The position numbers and the translations under genes are program-made. 64,000 bases of DNA from Telopea speciosissima (taxonomy: Eukaryota > Streptophyta > Magnoliopsida > Proteales > Proteaceae), in NCBI RefSeq assembly GCF_018873765.1, contig NC_057924.1, forward strand, positions 18,533,542-18,597,541, given 5' to 3'. Shown here one piece after another: positions 46,830 through 58,824 of the stretch. The stretch's first letter is position 1. Every line of letters begins with the position of its first letter. The notes beneath the pieces are model-generated. The model searched no databases. It worked only from the letters and a program-made list of their open reading frames with translations, and had not been told where the DNA came from.

Positions 46830-48066
46830 TCTCTTCCTTGATCAACACCGCGCTGACCGCTACAGGGGTAGCGGCTAAGTAGACTTGAAGCTCCTCTTTT
46901 GGTTCAGGTCGGCTGAGGAGAGGCGGGTTCTCCAAATATTTCTTCAGCTCTTCAAAAGCTTCTTGGCATTCGTCCGACCAAATGAAGTCCTTTGGGTTCC
47001 GGATATTCTTAAGGGCCTTAAAGAACGGTAGGCACTTGTCTCCCGATCTCGACATGAATCGTGCCAATGCCGCCACTCGTCCATTTAGCCTCTGTACTTC
47101 TCGGATCGTCCTTGGCGGGCTCATCTCTTGGATGACCCTGATTTTTGTTGGATTGGCTTCGATGCCTCTGACAGAGACCATGAAGCCGAGAAACTTTCCC
47201 AAAGTCACGCCGAATGCACATTTGGCGGGGTTCAGCTTCATTTGGTTCTTCCTCAATACACCAAAGGCTTCTTCCAGGTCGGCCAAATGGTGTTCGGCCT
47301 TCAAACTTTTCACCAACATGTCATCCATGTAGACTTCCATGTTCCTTCCGATCTGCCCGCAGAATATATAGTTCATGAGGCGCTGGTATGTCACTCTGGC
47401 GTTCTTCAATCTGAATGGCATGACCTTGTAGCAGAAATTTTCTTGGTCAGTTCAGAATGCCGTGTATGACTCGTCCTCCTCATGCATCATGATTTGGTTG
47501 TAGCCAGAGTACGCGTCCATGAAACTCAGCATCTCGTGACCTGCCGTGGCATCGATCAAGAGGTTAATCCGAGGTAGTGGGTACTCATCTTTTGGACAAA
47601 CCTTGTTGAGATCGGTGTAGTCGACACACATTCTCCACTTCCCACTCGGTTTAGGGACCATGGCGACGTTAGCCAACCAGGTCGGGAATTTTTCTTCTCG
47701 GATGAACCCTGATCGGCGAAGCTTCTCCACCTCTTCTTTTATCGCGGTTTGTCAATCAAGTGCGTAGTTCCTTCTCTTCTGCCGGATTGGTTTTCGACCC
47801 GGATCTACGTGGAGTTGGTGCTCAGCTATACGTCTGGGTATGCCTATCATGTCGGCAGCCGACCAGGCAAAGACATCGGTGTTCGCCTTCAAGAAAACTC
47901 CGAGCTGATTCCTTTGATTTTCATTTAGTAAAGATCCGAGCTGGACCACCTTTGCTGGGTCATCTTCGCTGAGATGAAATGGGGTCAGGTCTTCCACGGG
48001 TCGTCCTCTCCTCTCGACAAGCTCATCCTGCTGATCCTCGGGGAGATGCTCGACGCACATTGCCAT
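46830..48066 (-). pseudogene. Tat reverse transcriptase and first RNase H
   Basis: The reading runs DVFAWSAADMIGIPR, then MVPKPSGKWRMCVDYTDLNK, YPLPRI, SFMDAYSGYNQI, then the catalytic VYMDDMLVKS near 47325, and KCAFGV...FLGFMVS. The RNase H domain starts with FIWSDECQEAFEELKKYL and PELQVYLAATPVAVSAVL-like sequence. All pieces share one frame. TGA stops at 47752-47754 and about 47450 both sit where family proteins have Trp, and another TGA at 46825-46827 sits before TQRPIYY. This enzyme copies element RNA into DNA. Confidence 0.92.
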
Positions 48067-48141
48067 TCCTCGGACATTACCCTTATTTTGCTTTACGAAA
48101 GTAGCGTAGCACTAGCACTCGTTCTCGGGGGGGCTTCATCT

Positions 48142-48945
48142 TCAAGTGTCGGGAAGAAAAAGGGCCCGGTATGGGTTGAAAGCCACTACCGACAGTACCA
48201 CCATGACTTTGACTTGAATCGTCACCTGGCATGGAGCTCGCCCCATTGTGACCAGCAGGTCGATTGAGCCTTTGATGGTCGCGACAGCTCCCGAGAACCC
48301 GTGAAGTGAGGTGCCTTCTGGGTTGAGCGCTTCGTCGCCGAAGCCAAATTGTCGGTACGCTTCTAGTGATATAAGGTCCACGGATGCACCGGTATCAACC
48401 AATACACGATGGACGGGTCTGTTTGCAATTTCTACCTGCACCACTAAAGCATCATCATGAGGTAAACTTATACCTTCAAGGTTGGCTTCGGTGAAGGAGA
48501 TCGTCGCCGCTGGTTTGACTCTCTTGGTGGGCATCTCGGCCACTCTGATGAACGGTGCGTTTGCCTTAGCCTTTCGAGTAGTCTCTTGGCCGAGCCCCCC
48601 GAGGATAGTGTATATGGGAGCCCCCTTGTTACTGCTCGGCCCGGATCCGTCCTCTTTCTTCTTGGCTTGGACTTTATCATCATCTCGTTCGACTCGCCTA
48701 TTTTTGACCCTAGGCTCGGCTCTTCTGTGATCTCGTTCTTCAGGCCGCCGACCTCCACGCTCTTCTCGGCCTCCTTTGACATATCGCTTCAAATGACCCG
48801 CTTTTATCAGCTCTTCAATTTCTCTTTTTAGCTGATAACAATCCTCGGTGTCGTTACCTGTGTCCTTGTGGAACTGACAATATTTGTTGGGATTTCGAGA
48901 TGACCCCGCTTGCATCGATCGGGGTCGGCGGATGTACCCCCCGTC
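48142..48945 (-). pseudogene. Tat zinc-knuckle-like linker and aspartic protease
   Basis: It begins with a Cys/His cluster (YCQFHKDTGNDTEDCYQL), then a basic region, then the protease active site VLVDTGASVDLIS at about 48385-48405, which would cut the gag-pol polyprotein. Downstream of FMVV-like sequence the frame reads into an atypical tail ending at TGA (48142); family proteins have more sequence here before reverse transcriptase, so a deletion or frameshift is likely. Confidence 0.85.
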
Positions 48946-50667
48946 CTATATTTGTATCAAGATCTCCTTGTGCGAGGTGTTCAGTGGGGTGTAGTCGGGG
49001 CATCGAGCTCGGTCTGACCTATCAGCTCGACGATCCATCCTGGGCCGTTTATCTTCCCTACGATCTTCTGTTGTCGGCCTTTTCTTATCGGGCTGGGCTT
49101 CGTTTCCCTTCCGGGCCTGGAGGACCTCGACCATATTTGCAAATTCATTGCATCTTTCTAAGAGTTCGGCCAGGTTTCTGGTCAGCTTCCGGGCCAAGTC
49201 CTTGATGAGGTCCATGTCGGCCAATCCATTGCTCATAGCCGTATGGGCCGTGGCCTCATCCAAATCCTTGATATCTAAGGATTCCTTGTTGAAGCGGGAG
49301 ACGAATGCTCGGATCGATTCGTCGGGCCTTTGCTTCACGCTGAGGAGGTTGATCATTGTCTTCTTGTGTTTCATACTGCTCTGGAAGCGCGTGACGAATG
49401 CTCGACAGAGTTGAGCGAAGCTTTTTATAGAGTTCGGCGGCAACCAGGAGAACCATGAGGTCGCCGCACCCTTGAGGGATGCGGGGAAGGCTCGACAAGA
49501 AACGATCTTGGTTCCCCCGTACATGGTCATCATCGCATTAAAGTAGTTGATGTGATCGATCTGGTCGGTCGTCCCGTCATATCGGTCAAACGGGGGAGGT
49601 TTGAACCCGTTTGGTAGTGGCGCGATCATGATCTCAGGAGGATATGGGTGTCGCCCGACCAACGAATAGGCTTCCGGGGTCGCTTGTTTCTTCAACCCCT
49701 CCACTTGCTCCGCCAAGTCTCGTAGCCACCTCTCCAGCTCTGTTCCAGGCGCTCGGCCAACCGGCCCCTCGGTCCGAAGTCGGTAGGGTCGACCGTCCCG
49801 TTGTGGTCGGCCGTTCTGGTCAGCTCGATCCTCACCGTCCTTCCTTGTTCTTCTTTCCTCCTGGAAGTTGGACCCACGGGGGCTCCCCTACTGTTCTTCT
49901 CGGGCAGGCGAGCCTTAACGCCAGGGGTTATGATGAGATCCTTCTCCTTGTCTCGCAGCGCATCATTCATTCGCTTCTTTCCCTTATTCTCAGACTCTTC
50001 TCGGCTGTTCGTCCTCTCCGAGCCGCCCAAAAAATATCGACCTCCTCGCTACCGAGACGGCTGGTTCAATTTCCTGCCTTGTTCGCGGGCTTTGGCGATG
50101 CTCTTGCTCATCCCGCCGAGCGCCTCTACTAGGGCGTGGAGGTGGAGTCTTCTGACAAGACGGGTGTGAGGATGCGGCTCGGCTAGGTTCGGCCCTATGC
50201 CCGCCACCATGCTGCAAGTTCCTCTCTGCACGGACCAGAGCTGGAGGGGGCACGGCCAGTGGTTGGCCCATCAGCCCACCTCCGGCCATCTGGTTCATGA
50301 AGGTACGCAGCATCTCGTTGGTGTGGAGCATCTGCAACTGCAAGTCCATAACCTGTCGATTATTTGCCCGGGCTTCGGGGTCCAAACTCTTAGGCAAGTG
50401 TGGCGGCGCTGGTAGGCCCATCCCGTCCAAGCTTGGCTCGGCCTGTATCCGTCCAGCCGCGGCCGTGGTTAGTACCGCTCCCCCATTCCCGCCCTCCGGT
50501 GGGGGAATGGTGCCCGTGATGGGCTGCACACCCCCTGCCCGAGGGGGTCTTCTGTTTATCCCCTGCCGAGAGGCTTCGGGGGGCGGTGATCGCCTCGTCT
50601 GCCCAACGGGTTGTGGCTCGTCTGTCCGAGAAGTCGAGCCATGCTGCCCTGACCTCGTGTGCACCAT
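48946..50667 (-). pseudogene. Tat gag, frameshifted
   Basis: The likely start is the Met of MVHTRSGQ at 50667. The N-terminal part is Pro/Gln/Arg-rich. The frame shifts near 50020 and back near 49740 (the reading resumes at LAEQVEGLKKQA). The capsid-like domain follows: PFDRYDGTTDQIDHINYFN, TSWFSWLPPNSIKSF, LLSVKQRPDESIRAFVSRFN. The frame ends at TAG (48946-48948) just before IRRPRSMQAG, in the same frame as pol, so gag and pol were probably one frame and this stop arose from a CAG codon. Gag packages element RNA into cytoplasmic particles. Confidence 0.85.
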
Positions 50668-50715
50668 TATTATTGCTCTTGGAATTGGTAGAAACGACGA
50701 TGCTTGTCGATGTCG

Positions 50716-50737
50716 TTCCCACAGACGGCGCCAAATC
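50716..50737 (-). other. Primer-binding site of the Tat element
   Basis: Directly inside the 5' LTR, after a three-base spacer, the minus strand reads TTTGGCGCCGTCTGTGGG. The TGGCGCC start complements a tRNA 3' end ending GGCGCCA, the usual arrangement for priming minus-strand DNA synthesis in Tat-type elements. I do not assign the tRNA. Confidence 0.8.
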
Positions 50738-51466
50738 TGTTGTGTGTGAAAACCTCCGATGCTTGGTTTGCCCACGGATGAGCCTGCAAAAACCAAGCGA
50801 TGAGCACAAGAGAACCGGTGTGGCTCCGGCCTAGGACTCTCCGATGCTCAAGTCAGGTCTCCAATGCAACAGCGTAACTGCGTAGTAAAAAGCCAGATGA
50901 TCGATGGTGTTCCATACCTGGGTATTTATAGAGTGAGGAGGAGATGAGGCGGTTGGGAGAGTCCTAGTATGGTAGGAGTCCTTCTTTCGAAAGGTTCTCC
51001 CACGTATAGCGGGGTGGAGAGCTATTTTCGGGGTCGGACTCTTATTAAGGTAAGAGTCCATGTAGAGTGCGATTCCGTGTTGCGCTGGGATCGTGGCTCG
51101 ATCCTTATCCCGTGACTCTCGGGATGTGCTGACGTGGCCCGGAGGTCCCCGGTGGGGTGCTATGGCAGCTTCAGTGGAGGAGGGCTTCGGCCTCGGAGGT
51201 CGGCCCAGGGGGGTCGGCAGAGGAGGTCGGCAAGGGAGGTCGGCCCGAGAGGTTGGTCTCGGCCACAAGCTTGGCCAGGAGTCTATGGCTGACCTGTATG
51301 AGCTCGGCCTCAGCCACCGGCTAGCTCGCTCGAGTCTGGCTTTGTCAGGTGACTTATCGGAGATGGGGTCAGCCCGGTCTCCTGCTCGGCCCAACTCGGT
51401 TCTCGGACTGAGGTCGGGTCGGCCATGTGGCAGCCTCTGATAGGAGGGGTGTTTTATGCCTCATCA
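50738..51466 (-). repeat. Tat element 5' LTR
   Basis: On the minus strand it starts TGATGAGGCATAAAAC and ends CACACAACA. A minus-strand TATA box (CTATAAATACC) at about 50931-50944 lies mid-LTR, marking the U3/R junction. It is 25 bases longer than its partner owing to two insertions near 51215 and 51270 in a GGTCGG-rich stretch. Confidence 0.92.
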
Positions 51467-51471
51467 TAACC

Positions 51472-52262
51472 CAAATTTGTCATGTGGTAGTTCAATGAAG
51501 CCCAAATTTTGTGAACAAGTAGATCCCTAGATTGCTTACTCACATGTGGCAAAATAAGAAATGGGAAAGTGCACAATATTGACACATGCATGTACATACA
51601 TGAGTATTCATGACTATACATGGATTGAAATTGCCAAATCATCCTACCACGTGGCAAAGAGTGGTCCTATGGAAGGAAACCTATTTATAGTGGGATGTAA
51701 GGGTATTTATTGGTTTGGTTCCGATTTATTGGTTTACTTTCAGTTTGCTTCACAAGAAATCAGGTTTAAACCAAAACCAAATTGGATACGGTTCCGTGAG
51801 TTTTGTAATAGCATTAAGATGAAATTTACAAAATTATCGAGATACCTTAAAGGCTTATACTTTTTTTTGGTGAATCCTTAAAGGCTTATACTACAATTAC
51901 CATATTCAACACCATATAAATACACTAGAAATCTAAACTCTCGAAATTAAAAAGTTATATAGGTGTAACAATCTTGGTTCAACCAAGGTTCAGTTTAATT
52001 ATTACTTGACTTATCGCTTTACGGATTATTCGGTTTCTCTTATTTATGATTTTATCTCGTTTATCGTTTTTTAATAGGTTTGGAACCGACGGTTTGGTTC
52101 AATTGTAAACAATTGATATCTGTTTTGGTTAACTTTTGACACCCTTACTCCCTCTCTGTGACGATTAGCTTGGTGTGGGAGACGCCAGTATATGTAGGAC
52201 GTGTAGATTCCTCCCCCCAAAACTAGAATGATGAGAAATTTTCTATAACAGTGAAGGACAGT
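51472..52262. other. Intergenic, no gene recognised
   Basis: AT-rich flank of the Tat element. It contains words like TTGGTTTGGTTCCGATTTA typical of old repeats, but no ends and no coding similarity. Confidence 0.45.
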
Positions 52263-52271
52263 TTTAGTTTA

Positions 52272-52456
52272 GGGGAAAAGAATGCCACTCGCACCAGACA
52301 CACCACCCCTGCGCCTTGAAATAGGGGAGCGCAAAATGACCATTGCATCCATGGTCATTTATGGGGTTCCAAGGAGTGCGGTGGCCATTTCGCGCACCCT
52401 TGTGTCAAGGCGTAGGGGCAGCATGCGCTGCGCGACTAGGTGGCGTTCTCTGTCCC
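52272..52456. mobile_element. Mutator-type MITE, 185 bp
   Basis: The ends are GGGGAAAAGAATGCCAC and, reversed, GGGACAGAGAACGCCAC. A perfect 9-bp duplication TTTAGTTTA lies at 52263-52271 and 52457-52465. The interior is GC-rich and contains CGCGCACCC and GCGCTGCGCG words. It is non-coding. Confidence 0.85.
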
Positions 52457-52465
52457 TTTAGTTTA

Positions 52466-53772
52466 TTATGAACATTAGTATTATTCTTGAGGATGTGATT
52501 GGATAGTTTCAATTTAGTGAGAGAAACTAAAATAATAAAAAATGAGCAAATTACATGCATCTCCTCTCATGTTTGAAGCAATAACAAAAAAAACCCGTTG
52601 TTTCCACAATTACATCTGTACCCATGAAGGTTGACAGCGTTAGTGAGGTGTTAGTTTTGAAATGTAAAAGACAAATTTACTTTTTATATATCATGAACAA
52701 AAATGATAAGATTTTAATACCATTTTTACCCTTATTACATCCTCCAAAACCTAAAATCCCCAAATCGATTTTCAAATAGGGTTTGCTACATACCATCTCC
52801 GGCGAAGGTCAAAAAGATAGAATTTTCCAATGGACCTCCCATTACCCAACAACTCTCTGGTGAAAGGTGTACCTGGGTCAATGGCTATAGTCGAATGTTG
52901 AGGGATGGGCAAAGGGTAGAGAAGACCAGAGTCTCCCATCTTCTTCTGCCGACCTGTTTATTATTATTATTATTTTAATCACATTATATGACCCACCAGA
53001 GTGGAACCCCCCCGGGTAGAGTGTTTGGTCAGGGGTAGGGTGGTCATTGCACCCCTTTGTTAGGGCACTGGGAAACTGGACGGGCAGGGAACTGGAAGGG
53101 ATACAAAATCCGGGACCCACCACCTCCTCCTCTTCCTCCAAACAGCAGTGGCTTGCGGAGACAGGATTTCTGTGAACCTATATTCTCATGGAACCTCAAA
53201 CAACGACAAAACAAAGGAAAGTAAAGGTTGGAGTTGCAACAAAGTTAACAACATGTGGATTCAATAACTCGGAACCATGTGTCCACAACCCTTTGGCTTC
53301 AACATACAGAGTATACAAATACGACGAAGGACGCAAATCACCATGTCCTCAACAAGAAAGGGAATTTCTCCAGAGCCTTGAATTTACACAGAATAAAAAA
53401 ACTGAGAAGCTCAATACGAACCAAGTTAAAGCTTGAGCTGCAGGAAAGTAAAAGGAGGGGCCAATCCCTGTTCTTCCCATTTGCTCTATCTCTAATTAAG
53501 CTGGTGCCATCAAACCCTAAAACCACAACTTGCAGAAACAGAACATAGAAACAACAAAAAACGGAAACTTTGAAACCCACACCACTCTCAACATTGTGGA
53601 TTCCATCTTGACTCTAACGACCAACGGGAATCGAATTGGCATTCATTGGATCCTCATTGATGAGACGAACCCGTGAGACACACGCGACTATCCGCCTAAC
53701 CGATGAGACGAAGAGAAAGACAACAACAACTAAGTGTACCGAATTTGAAAGAGCCTATAAATTTCTATATTG
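52466..53772. other. Intergenic, no gene recognised
   Basis: Non-coding. Short overlapping frames on both strands at 53188-53580 have no family resemblance. A (TTA)n microsatellite lies near 52958-52975. Confidence 0.45.
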
Positions 53773-53780
53773 TCGGAGAC

Positions 53781-54535
53781 TAGGGGTGTAAGTTTGGCTC
53801 TGTCCTGGTCCTTCTTGAGCCCGAATAAGGCCTGGGCTGGATTTTTCAACCCTGAGGACGGCTTAGGGTTGAAATTTTCAGGTCTTCGGTCAAGGTCGGG
53901 CTAGACCAAGGTTGAGGCTTCGGGCTAAGCCTAGCTCGACCCGCCCCACCCCTGTGTTAGGTTATGCTTCACAACTTATTTTTTACATTTTGCGATTTTT
54001 CTTAGTATCTAGTTATCTATTGGTTTATCAAAAAAAAAAGAAGCTAATTTATCTATTGAAAGAAAATAATTACAATTTTAAGATTGAGCTAAGTTTTTTA
54101 ACTCAAAGAAAAATCTAATAGTCAATTGAGTATGAAACAAACCAATACCCAATCATACGTATCTCATTTTTTTTAATGCATAGGACGACGTAAATGACAA
54201 AAAAAATTAGATTAGGAGAATCCATAGAGAGATATATTGATAGGGAAAGTTAGGGCTAAGTTGCCAACCAGGCCCTAGAAAAAATCAAGGTCAATCAGGG
54301 CCAACTCAGTCCTTGGCAAAAATCAGGATCAATCAGGGCCAGCCTGGCCTAGCTAGGCCCGATCAGGGTCAATCAAGGCCGGGCTGGGCTAAACCAAGTC
54401 TGACAGGGTTGGGCCTAGGCTGAGATATCTCAGCCCAACCTAGGGTCGCGTTGCGCTTGGGTTGAGCTAAGAGGACTCAGAGTTGGGCTAGGGGGTTTAA
54501 AAAACCCGACCCAACCAGGCCCTGTTTCACCCCTA
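53781..54535. mobile_element. hAT non-autonomous element, 755 bp
   Basis: The ends TAGGGGTGTAA and, reversed, TAGGGGTGAAA are flanked by a perfect 8-bp duplication TCGGAGAC (53773-53780 and 54536-54543). The arms are rich in GGTCGGGC and GGGCTAAG words around an AT-rich centre (53960-54200). The same family occurs at 62232-62794. No transposase is encoded. Confidence 0.9.
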
Positions 54536-54543
54536 TCGGAGAC

Positions 54544-56201
54544 CCATTCCTGGAAGTGATCCGCTACTGGTAACGGAGATGAAAACTGTGAGTCGGTGCA
54601 ATGGTGAAATGTTTAAGTAGAGAGAACTATATCCTTTATATTGTTTGACGAGCATTTCACCATTTGGTGCGAAAATGGAGACAAGACACAGTTAGGAAGC
54701 AAATGCTTACTTGGGAAGAGGATTTGCAAACAGATTACATATTCAAAAAATGATCAAAACGAGATGAAAAAAATAAACTAAATTCTGAGAAGGTTGTAGC
54801 AATTGTTGGGATGACAAGTAGCGGAGGAGGGCAAAGAAGAGTGGGTGAGGCGGGGGCAGTGGGGACTCGGATGGAGGGGAGAGGGATTGAACACAGGGGG
54901 TGGGGCAGGGGTGGGCAGAGAAGCTGGGGATGGAGTTGCAGGAGAGGGGAGAGTGAGAGCAGGAGAGGGAGGGGGATTGGGGGAGTTGCAGGGCAAGGTG
55001 AGAGGGTTGCAAGCGAGGGATAATGCGGCTTCTGAAGAGGTAGATAAGAGGAGGTGATGGGTCCCACATAATGTAATTAATGAAATTATTGAATAAAAAT
55101 ATAAAAAAAAAACATGGAGAGAAGATGAAATGATGTAAGGGTATTTTAAGAAGTATAATTTTGTTTTTCATAAGCAATAACTAACTTTTGGGATTAAGTA
55201 AATCTTTTCAAAATGGAAACTAATAGATGTAAAATAAATTTTAAACTTACTTTTCTTATAATTAATTTTCTTATCTAGTGGATCTAGGAAATTTCCCCAA
55301 AAAAAATACAATTTTAGCACGATTAAGTTATTTTTCTACTATCATAAAAAAAAAGTTATTTTTCTATATTTTTGTTTCTTAAGAAAGGCATAGAAAATCA
55401 GGGAAAAAGAATGTTATCTGGTCGTGTGGTTCCTGCACCAAGACACATGAGCGTGTAAAAATCCCACCCGACCCCTCCATGAAATAAAAAATGACATCAA
55501 TGTTGATGCCTCTACATGTGCTCTTATTGGCCTGATGCAGTAGCTACATGACCAGAAAGATTTCTTGCCCATAATTATTACCCCCAACATTAAGAATAAC
55601 CAAAAAATTCCACGGCATCGCTTCAACCATTGGATAATCAAGAGAATGTGTAATACTATTTCTGCCATAGAGGAATGGTTGAAACGACACCAATGATATA
55701 CACAACATTGCACAAAAACCAAATCTACAAAGGAAATAAGAAAAGAATTTAATCATAATAAAATACAAAAAAAGGGACTAAAAAAGAATTTAATCAAATA
55801 AAATACAAAAAAAAAAAAGACTAAGGTTAAATGCACAGCTGTATACATACACGATCGTGTCTTACAACCGTTCGATAAGATGTGAGAGCAAAAACATAAT
55901 TACACATCCTCATCCAATGGTTAAGATACAACCATATATATACACGGTCGTGCATATAACCCCCCCCAAAAAAAAAAAAAAAAAAAATCACCATTCTCAA
56001 CCCCAAAACCCCGACCCCATACACGGTGAAGTGAAAGAATCCAGTCACCAGCTACAACAACTACCTCCCAACAAGAAACGGGCAATACCAGCACCACTAA
56101 TAAAAGAAATCTACATTCCTCAAAAGGGAAACACATCAAGTGGATGCGCAGGTTAGCTGAACACACCATAGCCTCTCATGGTCTCAATTACGTACGTACC
56201 C
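54544..56201. other. Intergenic; purine-rich tract and MITE-like unit
   Basis: The plus strand at 54800-55060 is strongly purine-rich (GGGGAGAGGG, GGGGCAGGGG). This creates Pro-rich minus-strand frames that I take as compositional artefacts. At 55401-55570 a unit with ends GGGAAAAAGAATGTTATCTGG and, reversed, GGGCAAGAAATCTTTCTGG resembles the Mutator-type MITEs at 39890 and 52272, but no target duplication is visible. A C-run followed by an A-run lies at 55961-55987. Confidence 0.5.
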
Positions 56202-58824
56202 TCAATTCATTGGGTGTTCCTTGTCAGTACCAGCGTGGGTATCTGTTGTGTTGTTGTTGTTGTGGTTCATCTTCTTAAGGTTTTGCTGTTGGTACACATG
56301 CCTTAATCTCTCTATCTCCTTCCTTAGTGCTTCTTGGTGAGCTGCATTTGATTTATACACAAAACCCACCATACTTTAAGCTTAAACCCTTAAAAACACA
56401 CACACAGGAAAAGAAAAAAAAAAAAAAAAAAAAAAAACCCCTATCAAATTATAGATTAGACCATGGTCCAAGGTATCGACGGATACTGCACGGATCGGCC
56501 GATATGATATTGCACGGCATCACTGGCTATCGATCCCGATATCTGATCAATATTGTATCAGTGGAATGATACAGACCAAGGGTAAAACTGTCCAAAAACC
56601 CAAAATTTTGAAAAAACCAAAGGCAAAACTGTCCAATACCAACCAATCCATATTGATATTGTATCGGTTTTCAGGATGCGCAATACCTGGTCTGACCATG
56701 CACTAAATCCATGGACTAGACTAAAATTAAATAGATACCAATAAAATTACAAGAAAGAGAATGCTACCTGGTCGCATGCAATGAGATCCGTGAGCCCAGG
56801 CACAAGGCCGCATGAAATGATTTTCGTATCCCCAAGAATTTCCACATTTCCATGGGGATATGGAGATTATTTCGCGATCCTATGTCTGGGCACAGGGACC
56901 ACGCACTACACCCGACATTGTCCCTAAAAATTTAAAGCCATTCTTTTTGTCTTTTCTAATACAGTAAAGTTGCATCAATACATGAAATTCTTAACTTCCT
57001 TTACCAAAAAACAGGAATTCTCACCTTAATGTCAATTAAAGAAACCTACTATTGGTTGGTGGTTCTAAAGCCATACAAACCAACTATAAAACTACCCATT
57101 AAACATTGGAAAAAATTTCCCTGCACCGTGGGAATGTCTGTCTCCTTATTTAGGTCAATAATATCTCCATTATATCCCTATACCCTATGGATATCATCCA
57201 GATCCATCGGTCAAGGGATTATTCTTGGGTGCAGAAAAACTCGATCCTTAAACACATTCAATAATTCAAGAACCCATTAAGAAAAACCAATTCCTCGTTT
57301 ATAATTACTAATAAAATTAACTAATAAATACTTGTACTTACCATCTTTGAATATCTTATCTTGAGCAAGAGCTGCGATTCTTTGCTTAAGAGTGCTATTA
57401 TCGACATTAAGCACCAACCTCTGATGATCAAGAAATGCAACTCTGGGTGACAATGCTGATACCTCCGTCTTCATTTTCATGTCAATTATAATAGAAAAAT
57501 CAACACATTAATAATTGATATTTTGAATACATAAAACTATAACAATAATTGATTTAGAACAAAGTTTAATTTCCTTCACCCATAGAAGATGGTTCACCCA
57601 TCATCCTACGTTTACAAATCCCTCTTAGGATTTTCATATATTCTAAAATATCCTCTCGATACCCATTCCCGCTCTCTCCCACCTCACAATGAATGGGATC
57701 CCATTCATTGTGGGCGAAGGGAAACTCAGTCCATTGGTTTATACTTTATACACAATTAAAATAGGTAAAACTTTTTAAAACATCTTCTCCCAAAAAGATT
57801 ATCAAGTGGATCCCAAGGTTTTATACTTAGAGTTAGGATCATGTGTTTTCATACGCAAAAACGTATGAGAACGGTTCACAATGGTTCATATGGAATCCAT
57901 TATGTGGGACCCACATGAATTGGATTTCGTTGAGCCCAAATCCTTTACTCACATATTAAATTTCATTTTAAAACTTACGAACTAGGAAAATACAGATTTA
58001 AAAACTTTGAAAACTTATGAATATAAAACAGTGCATACATAATACGTACTTGTAACGATGTAACGCTACGTTCAAGCTCCGAAATGTATTGCAGCTTTCT
58101 CACTCGTGACCTCTGCGCAGATTGCCGGTTGGCCAGTATCCTAAATTCAAATTAATCACAATAATAGATAATTAAGATAATTAATCCATGAATTAAGGGC
58201 GTGTTTGGATTGCAAATTTTTGGTTTAGGGAGGGTGGGGGGTGTGTAGGAAAGGAAATTACCTCTTGACACGTCTAGGATCAACGATGGGATCACCATTA
58301 GCAGAAGTGGGAGGAGGATCGTCAGCATTATTGCAAGAGCTCTGGACTTCAGAAGATTCATTCTTTAAGTTCTGATCGGATGGTGTAGGCTTGTCATCGT
58401 TAAAGCTATTGTGATCGGACGGTGTGGAAGGATTGGAAGATGATACCGTTGGATGTAGATTAGCTGATGAGATGTCGTCGGAGAACATAGACATGAGTTG
58501 CTCATCATCCAATCTATCGAATTGATCATTAATATTGTTAGGCCTTAATGAAGCTGCAGATCTCCTGCATTCTTCAACTAAAGGTGCTTCAAGGAATGCA
58601 ATCGAGTCACTTGCCGATCTCCGGTGAGCGCCGCGTTTCGCCGACGAGAAATCCACGAATTCGTCCACCCATGAAGGCTGTGGTTGTTGTTGGACGGCGG
58701 CGACTGCGGTGGCGGTGGTGATGGTGGTGGTGGGCATCAAGCTACCCATGGAAGGTAAACTTAGGTGTGAGAAATTAGGCCAATTGGGTGTCAGGTTTGG
58801 GATTTTGGGAGGTAACTGTGCCAT
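56202..58824 (-). CDS. bZIP transcription factor, group E (bZIP61/bZIP34-like)
   Basis: Exons 58262-58824, 58050-58140, 57342-57468 and 56202-56341 join across GT-AG introns in frame: 921 bases, 306 residues, no internal stop. The N terminus MAQLPPKIPNLTPNWP and the blocks SWVDEFVDFSSAKRGAHRRS, SDSIAFLEAP and FDRLDDEQLMSMFSDD match Arabidopsis bZIP61 and bZIP34. The basic region holds the DNA-contact signature N-x7-R (NRQSAQRSR) split after Arg-Val-Lys-Arg by intron 1. The leucine zipper runs LQYISELERSVTSL, LSPRVAFLDHQRLVLNVDN, LKQRIAALAQDKIF into EIERLRHVYQQQ; the tail is Asn/Thr-rich. bZIP34 is known in pollen wall and lipid metabolism; whether this gene shares that role is inference. Intron 3 (1.0 kb) holds MITEs. 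The 5' leader has GGTT/GAGTT repeats. Confidence 0.95.
56462..56712. mobile_element. hAT-type MITE, 251 bp, in intron 3 of the bZIP gene
   Basis: It starts CATGGTCCAAGGTATCG and ends with CATG, flanked by an 8-bp duplication with one mismatch (GATTAGAC at 56454-56461, GACTAGAC at 56713-56720). Length and internal words (GGTATCG, CCGATAT, GTATCAGTGGAATGAT, CTGTCCAATAC) match the copy at 59371-59622. Confidence 0.75.
56752..56930. mobile_element. Possible Mutator-type MITE in intron 3 of the bZIP gene
   Basis: The left side GAAAGAGAATGCTACCTGG and right side (reversed) GGGACAATGTCGGGTG resemble the MITE family at 52272. It also has an internal CATGGGGATATGG palindromic region. No target duplication was found, so the ends are approximate. 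Confidence 0.4.

Larger units (their letters stand above)
40434..51466 (-). mobile_element. Ty3/gypsy Tat-lineage retrotransposon, 11.0 kb, with an antisense gene
   Basis: A complete-length element read on the minus strand: 5' LTR (50738-51466), primer-binding site, gag, pol (protease, reverse transcriptase, RNase H, second RNase H, integrase), a 66-bp minisatellite, an antisense gene, a polypurine tract and 3' LTR (40434-41137). The target duplication is TAACG (40429-40433) and TAACC (51467-51471), one mismatch. Two RNase H domains and a long segment between integrase and 3' LTR define the Tat clade. I counted about 17 substitutions and two insertions between the LTRs, roughly 2.4 percent, so the insertion is fairly young. 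Coding regions nevertheless carry several stops and frameshifts, so it cannot move on its own proteins. Confidence 0.93.

Noticed and set aside
54735..55177. Overlapping Pro-rich minus-strand frames and Gly/Arg-rich plus-strand frames
   Set aside because: All arise from one purine-rich strand-asymmetric tract; overlapping frames on both strands with low complexity are not evidence for a gene.
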